The position numbers and the translations under genes are program-made. Below are positions 60,477 to 64,000 of a DNA stretch of 64,000 nucleotides, piece by piece. This DNA comes from AP-15 sp963795485. Lineage in GTDB: Bacteria; Pseudomonadota; Alphaproteobacteria; ATCC43930; CGMCC-115725. Positions within the stretch are counted from its first letter, which is position 1; every line of letters starts with the position of its first letter. Location: positions 248,001-312,000 of the forward strand of contig CAWCIL010000003.1 of the NCBI GenBank assembly GCA_963795485.1. Direction: 5' to 3'. The notes beneath the pieces are model-generated. The model saw nothing but the letters and a program-made list of their open reading frames with translations, searched no databases and was not told where the DNA came from.

Positions 60477-60822
60477 TTTTATTTCCTTTTCAGGTACTTA
60501 CGCCTGAAAACGACCGCCCCGTGTGAATACCCGACGCACTATATATCAGCGCAAAGTTAAATTGAACGTGAGCGGGCTCACGGAACCAGGCGATCGCTCC
60601 CCGGAAGGGCGGGAGCCAGGCATGCAAAGTGCCTGCGGCGTCACACAGGACAAAGGCCGCCCGCCCTTGTCCGAGCCAAGTGTGTAGGGTCTCCCGCAAG
60701 CCGCCGCCGGCGGCCTTGAGGCAGAGGAGAACGCTATGAGGTGCCTGTGCCGTAGCCAAACATTCTGGAGACGCGCCTTCGGTCGGACGGCCACGCGCGA
60801 AGCGAGGAACGGTCCGGAAACC
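60477..60822 (-). promoter_or_regulatory. pilM leader between riboswitch aptamer and start codon
   Basis: About 345 bases. A TATATAG element with TTTAAC about 17 bases upstream, near 60540-60562 on the minus strand, could be a second, riboswitch-independent promoter. An open frame at 60490-60759 starts only with TTG, has no ribosome site, and I do not call it. I could not identify a convincing terminator or anti-terminator just after the aptamer. Confidence 0.4.
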
Positions 60823-60912
60823 AGACCGGCAACCCCGCTGTCATAGGCACATGTGTCCCGTAGACCGGAGGCTTTGCGTCCCCACCTTTCGGTGAGTTTG
60901 CCCTGAAACGGG
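60823..60912 (-). ncRNA. Cyclic di-GMP-I (GEMM-I) riboswitch aptamer
   Basis: On the minus strand the order of conserved elements is that of GEMM-I. GGGCAAAC leads into stem CACC-GAAA-GGTG with the GAAA tetraloop (60894-60883), then GGGACGCAAAGCCTCCGG (60882-60865), an arm closed by a variable loop, and CAGCGGGGTTGCC (60840-60828). GGCAA (60902-60898) pairs with TTGCC (60832-60828) to close the aptamer. It lies on the pilM strand about 350 bases upstream of its start with no gene between, so it should make pilMNOPQ expression respond to c-di-GMP. Confidence 0.92.
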
Positions 60913-60919
60913 CGCTACT

Positions 60920-63424
60920 ATGCATAGCCCCCGCGGCGAGCGCAAGCAGAGAGAGTCGTTTTCTGTGAAATGGAAACAGGTTCGAATTCCGGCCACCGCC
61001 CTGGGCGGTGTGATGTTGATCACACTTCTCGGGCTGTACGTCTACGCCTGCAGCTACGTGTATCTGCAGCCGTCCCTCCCGACCAGCGCGCAGATGCGCA
61101 ACGTGGAGCTGAAAGTCCCGCTGCGCATCTACACCTCAACGGGCGATCTCATCGCCCAGATCGGCGCCCAGCAGCGCACGCCGGTCCGCTACGACCAGAT
61201 CCCGCCGCTGCTGCGCAATGCATTTCTCGCCGCCGAGGATCATCGCTTTTTCCAGGAAAGCGGCATCAGCTTCCTGAGCATCGCGCGCGCGGCCATGGTC
61301 GATCTGATCGCGGGCAAGAAGGTCCAGGGCGGCAGCACGATCACCATGCAGGCCGCCCGCAACATGTTCCTGACGCTCGACAAGACTTTCCGCAGGAAGC
61401 TGCAGGAAACCTTCGTCACCTACGAGATGGATCATGAGTTCACCAAGGAAGAGATCTTCCAGCTCTATCTCAACAAGATCTTCTTCGGCCAGCGCTCCTA
61501 CGGCGTCGCGGCCGCGGCGCAGACTTACTTCGGCAAGGGCCTGGATCAGCTGACCGTGGCAGAGGCCGCCACGCTGGCGGGCATTCCGCAGGCGCCCTCG
61601 CTTTACAACCCGATCATCCATCCGCACCTGGCCGTCGCGCGCCGCTCGTATGTGCTGCAGAGAATGCTCGATCTCGGCTACATCGACGCCGCTACCGCGC
61701 AGACCGCCAACCACGCGCCGATGGACGCCAGCCTGCACGCGCCGCACGTCGATGTCGACGCACCCTACGTGGCGGAGTTGGTGCGGCAACAGATGGAGCA
61801 GTCGTACGGCCCCGCGGCCGAGACCGCCGGCTACCGCGTCTATACGACCATCGACGGCCGGCTGCAGGCGCTTGCCAACCGCGCGGTGCAGCTCGGGCTG
61901 ATCCAGTATGACCGGCAACAGGGCTGGCGCGGCCCGATCGGCCGCACGGTGCTCGCCGCCGGAGCCACTCCGGCGCAGCTCGAGCAGTTGGTCGACGAGT
62001 ACACGCCGATCGGCATGCTCATGCCCGCCGTCGTGGTGAAGGTGGGGACACAGGATGCCGGGGTTTACATAAGATCACGCGGTTTCGCCGACATCGACTG
62101 GAGCGGTCTCTCCTGGGCTCGCAAGGCGTTGGGCGAGGATGCGCTGAGTGCCTCGCCAAAGACCGCCGCGGATGTCGTAGCGCCCGGTGACGTGGTGTAC
62201 GTGGTCGCGGACAAAGAAGGCCATGCACAGCTTGCGCAGGTGCCTCAGGCGCAGAGCGCATTCGTCGCGATGGATCCCAACGACGGCGCGATCGCGGCGC
62301 TGGTCGGCGGTTTCGATTACTTCTCCAACAAGTTCGATCGCGCGACCCAGGCGGAGAGGCTCCCGGGCTCGGGATTCAAGCCGTTCTTCTACTCGGCGGC
62401 GCTCGAGGACGGCTACACGCCGGCGAGCACGCTTCTCAATGCGCCGGTCGTGGTTGGAGGGGAGGGCCTGGAGGCAACCTGGCGGCCGGAGAATGACACT
62501 CGCTCGTTCAGCGGGCCGGTGCGCCTGCGCGTGGCGCTCGCGCATTCTCTCAACCTCGTCTCCATCCGACTGCTGCGCGACGTCGGCCTGCCGTTCGTTA
62601 CCCAGTATGTCAGCCGCTTCGGCTTCGACCCGAGGACCATACCGCAGAACCTGACTCTGGCTCTCGGCACGCTGCGGGCGACGCCGCTGCAGATGGCATC
62701 GGCGTACTCGACCTTCGCCAACGGCGGCTTCCGGATCGAGCCGTACTACATCGACAAGGTGGAGGATGCCTCGGGCAAGGCCGTGTGGCAGGCAGCCCCG
62801 AAGATCGCCTGTGCGCTGTGCGCCAATCCGGCCGCGCCCAATGATCCGAAGCCCGCGGCGAGCGCGGCGGCGCTACTCGCCCAGGAGGATGTGCTCCGGG
62901 GCAGTGTCGGCCCGCTGCCGCCGGCCATGGCCGCGCCTCGAGTCATAAGCCCGCAGAACGACTACCTCATGACCTCCATGATGAAGGACGTCATCAGGTA
63001 CGGCACCGCCGTCAAGGCGCTCTCGCTGAATCGCGACGACATCGCCGGCAAGACCGGCACGAGCAACGACTACCGTGATGCGTGGTTCAACGGCTACACG
63101 CCGGAGCTCGAGGCCACTGTTTGGGTCGGGTATGACGACGACAGGCCACTGGGCGCGGGCGATGAGGGCGCACACACGGCGCTGCCCATCTGGATCCACT
63201 TCATGCGTTACGCCCTGCAGGGCGTTCCGCAGTGGCAGCGTCCCATGCCGACAGGTATCGTCACGTTGCGCGTCTCGCCTCAGACAGGCACGTTGGTGAG
63301 CGATGAGAATCCCGACGGCATCCCTGAGGTGTTCATGGCCAACCACCTGCCGACAGCGGGGCCCGGACCAGGCTCGACGGCGCAAGGCACGCCGGCCCAA
63401 TCCGGCGCCGAATCGATATTCTGA
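60920..63424 (+). CDS. mrcA: Penicillin-binding protein 1A, bifunctional
   Basis: An 834-residue class A PBP. One membrane helix (GVMLITLLGLYVYACSY) is followed by the GT51 domain: catalytic Glu in AAEDHRFF (E106), GGSTITMQAARN, RKLQETFVTYEMD and LYLNKIFFGQRSYG. An OB-like insert follows, typical of PBP1a. The transpeptidase has S484-G-F-K487, S543-L-N545 and K711-T-G. It polymerises and crosslinks peptidoglycan. Divergence from pilMNOPQ is the classical gammaproteobacterial order. Its first Met at 60920 has no clear ribosome site; GTG at 60965 is an alternative. Confidence 0.96.
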   Translation: MHSPRGERKQRESFSVKWKQVRIPATALGGVMLITLLGLYVYACSYVYLQPSLPTSAQMRNVELKVPLRIYTSTGDLIAQIGAQQRTPVRYDQIPPLLRNAFLAAEDHRFFQESGISFLSIARAAMVDLIAGKKVQGGSTITMQAARNMFLTLDKTFRRKLQETFVTYEMDHEFTKEEIFQLYLNKIFFGQRSYGVAAAAQTYFGKGLDQLTVAEAATLAGIPQAPSLYNPIIHPHLAVARRSYVLQRMLDLGYIDAATAQTANHAPMDASLHAPHVDVDAPYVAELVRQQMEQSYGPAAETAGYRVYTTIDGRLQALANRAVQLGLIQYDRQQGWRGPIGRTVLAAGATPAQLEQLVDEYTPIGMLMPAVVVKVGTQDAGVYIRSRGFADIDWSGLSWARKALGEDALSASPKTAADVVAPGDVVYVVADKEGHAQLAQVPQAQSAFVAMDPNDGAIAALVGGFDYFSNKFDRATQAERLPGSGFKPFFYSAALEDGYTPASTLLNAPVVVGGEGLEATWRPENDTRSFSGPVRLRVALAHSLNLVSIRLLRDVGLPFVTQYVSRFGFDPRTIPQNLTLALGTLRATPLQMASAYSTFANGGFRIEPYYIDKVEDASGKAVWQAAPKIACALCANPAAPNDPKPAASAAALLAQEDVLRGSVGPLPPAMAAPRVISPQNDYLMTSMMKDVIRYGTAVKALSLNRDDIAGKTGTSNDYRDAWFNGYTPELEATVWVGYDDDRPLGAGDEGAHTALPIWIHFMRYALQGVPQWQRPMPTGIVTLRVSPQTGTLVSDENPDGIPEVFMANHLPTAGPGPGSTAQGTPAQSGAESIF

Positions 63425-63429
63425 CCGAC

Positions 63430-64000
63430 ATGGCGAGAAGACACCCGACACCTCGCGGCGACAATCTGCGGCGGGCGCTGGCGCAGGAAGCGGCCCGCAT
63501 CATGGCGGAGCATGGGATCCGCGACTTCTTCGTCGCCAAGCGCAAGGCGGCGGAACGGCTTGGCGTCCAGGACGGCGTCGCGGCGCTGCCGAAGAACACC
63601 GAGATCGAGACGGCGCTCGCGGAGTACCAGCGCCTCTTCGGCCGCGAATCGCATGAGGAGTCGCTGCAGGCGCAACGGCGCGCGGCCCTCACGGCCATGC
63701 AGCAGCTGCGGGAGTTCGAGCCGCGCCTGGTCGGCCCGGTGCTGAGCGGTACTGCGACGGAGCACTCGGAGGTACAGCTCCACCTGTTCGCCGAGCGCGC
63801 CGAATCGGTCGCGCTCAAGCTGATCGACCACGGCATCGCTCACGAAGTGACGGAACGGCGGGTGCGCATGAGCGCGGAGCGGGTGCTTGCCTACCCCGGA
63901 CTGCGCTTCGAGGTCGAGGATCAGGCGATCGAGGTCACCGTGTTCCCGACGGACGGCATCCGTCAGGCACCGGTGAGCCCCGTCGACGGCCGGCCGATGA
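63430..64000 (+). CDS. Conserved hypothetical protein (3' truncated)
   Basis: 190 residues are visible before the window ends without a stop. It starts MARRHPTPRGDNLRRALAQEA and includes AKRKAAERLG, LPKNTEIETALAEYQRLF, the central GPVLSGTATEHSEVQLHLFAE and YPGLRFEVEDQAIEVTVFPTDGIRQAP. I recall this as a conserved gammaproteobacterial protein with a nucleotidyltransferase-like GTATxxSEVxLHLF motif; function is unknown. It begins 5 bases after the mrcA stop. Confidence 0.7.
   Translation, partial: MARRHPTPRGDNLRRALAQEAARIMAEHGIRDFFVAKRKAAERLGVQDGVAALPKNTEIETALAEYQRLFGRESHEESLQAQRRAALTAMQQLREFEPRLVGPVLSGTATEHSEVQLHLFAERAESVALKLIDHGIAHEVTERRVRMSAERVLAYPGLRFEVEDQAIEVTVFPTDGIRQAPVSPVDGRPM

Noticed and set aside
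60490..60759. Open frame between the riboswitch and pilM
   Set aside because: Starts only at TTG with no ribosome site, overlaps the likely leader and promoter of pilM, and has no family resemblance.

Overview
The window reads as two pieces of different bacterial ancestry joined near 52.8-53.1 kb. Bases 1 to about 52,800 look like a high-GC alphaproteobacterium (Rhodospirillales- or Hyphomicrobiales-like). Evidence is an alphaproteobacterial-type mnmA next to an elongator tRNA-Met, a cox/xdh-type molybdenum hydroxylase cluster with XdhC, CoxE, CoxG and MoxR partners, and several short palindromic intergenic repeats of the kind common in that class. From about 53,100 the content is gammaproteobacterial: pilMNOPQ divergent from a PBP1a gene, the classical gammaproteobacterial order. 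A degraded IS630-type transposase piece and an RHS/IPT fragment lie at the seam. I cannot tell a chimeric assembly from real transfer; an assembly join is the simpler reading.

Layout. 1-1.6 kb: mnmA end, tRNA-Met, a small glycine-zipper protein. 2.1-15.1 kb: molybdenum hydroxylase locus on the minus strand (structural genes coxG-S-L-M at 10.6-15.1 kb; maturation genes moxR, coxE, two xdhC pieces and a MocA-like fusion at 2.1-7.7 kb), split by a plus-strand block with a vapBC toxin-antitoxin pair, a luciferase-like oxidoreductase and a lipocalin-like protein. 15.2-30 kb: RidA, pyrF, a peptide-type ABC binding protein, an LVIVD-repeat protein with a COG0523 GTPase, an alpha/beta hydrolase, two XRE regulators, a DUF1328 peptide, a lipid kinase, asnB, an Fe-S uracil-DNA glycosylase, metY and an HhH-GPD protein. 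29.7-44.4 kb: a sedolisin protease, a diheme cytochrome c with a GMC dehydrogenase, an MFS transporter, a cupin, an enolase-superfamily enzyme with RidA, a PPOX protein, a 531-aa protein of unknown function, a coiled-coil methyltransferase and a second luciferase-like enzyme. 44.8-50.2 kb: a polysaccharide export operon (TPR-permease fusion, ATPase, KpsE-like protein, glycosyltransferase) with overlapping genes. 50.3-52.8 kb: tandem amidohydrolase paralogues.

The gammaproteobacterial end holds an Ig-like lipoprotein gene in broken frames, then pilQ-P-O-N-M on the minus strand. The pilM leader carries a clear c-di-GMP-I (GEMM) riboswitch aptamer, linking type IV pilus assembly to c-di-GMP. mrcA (PBP1a) runs the other way, followed by a conserved hypothetical cut by the window end.

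More than 25 single-base frame breaks hit otherwise well conserved genes on both sides of the seam. Many are restored by one base in a homopolymer, so I treat most as sequence errors and report whole-gene spans.
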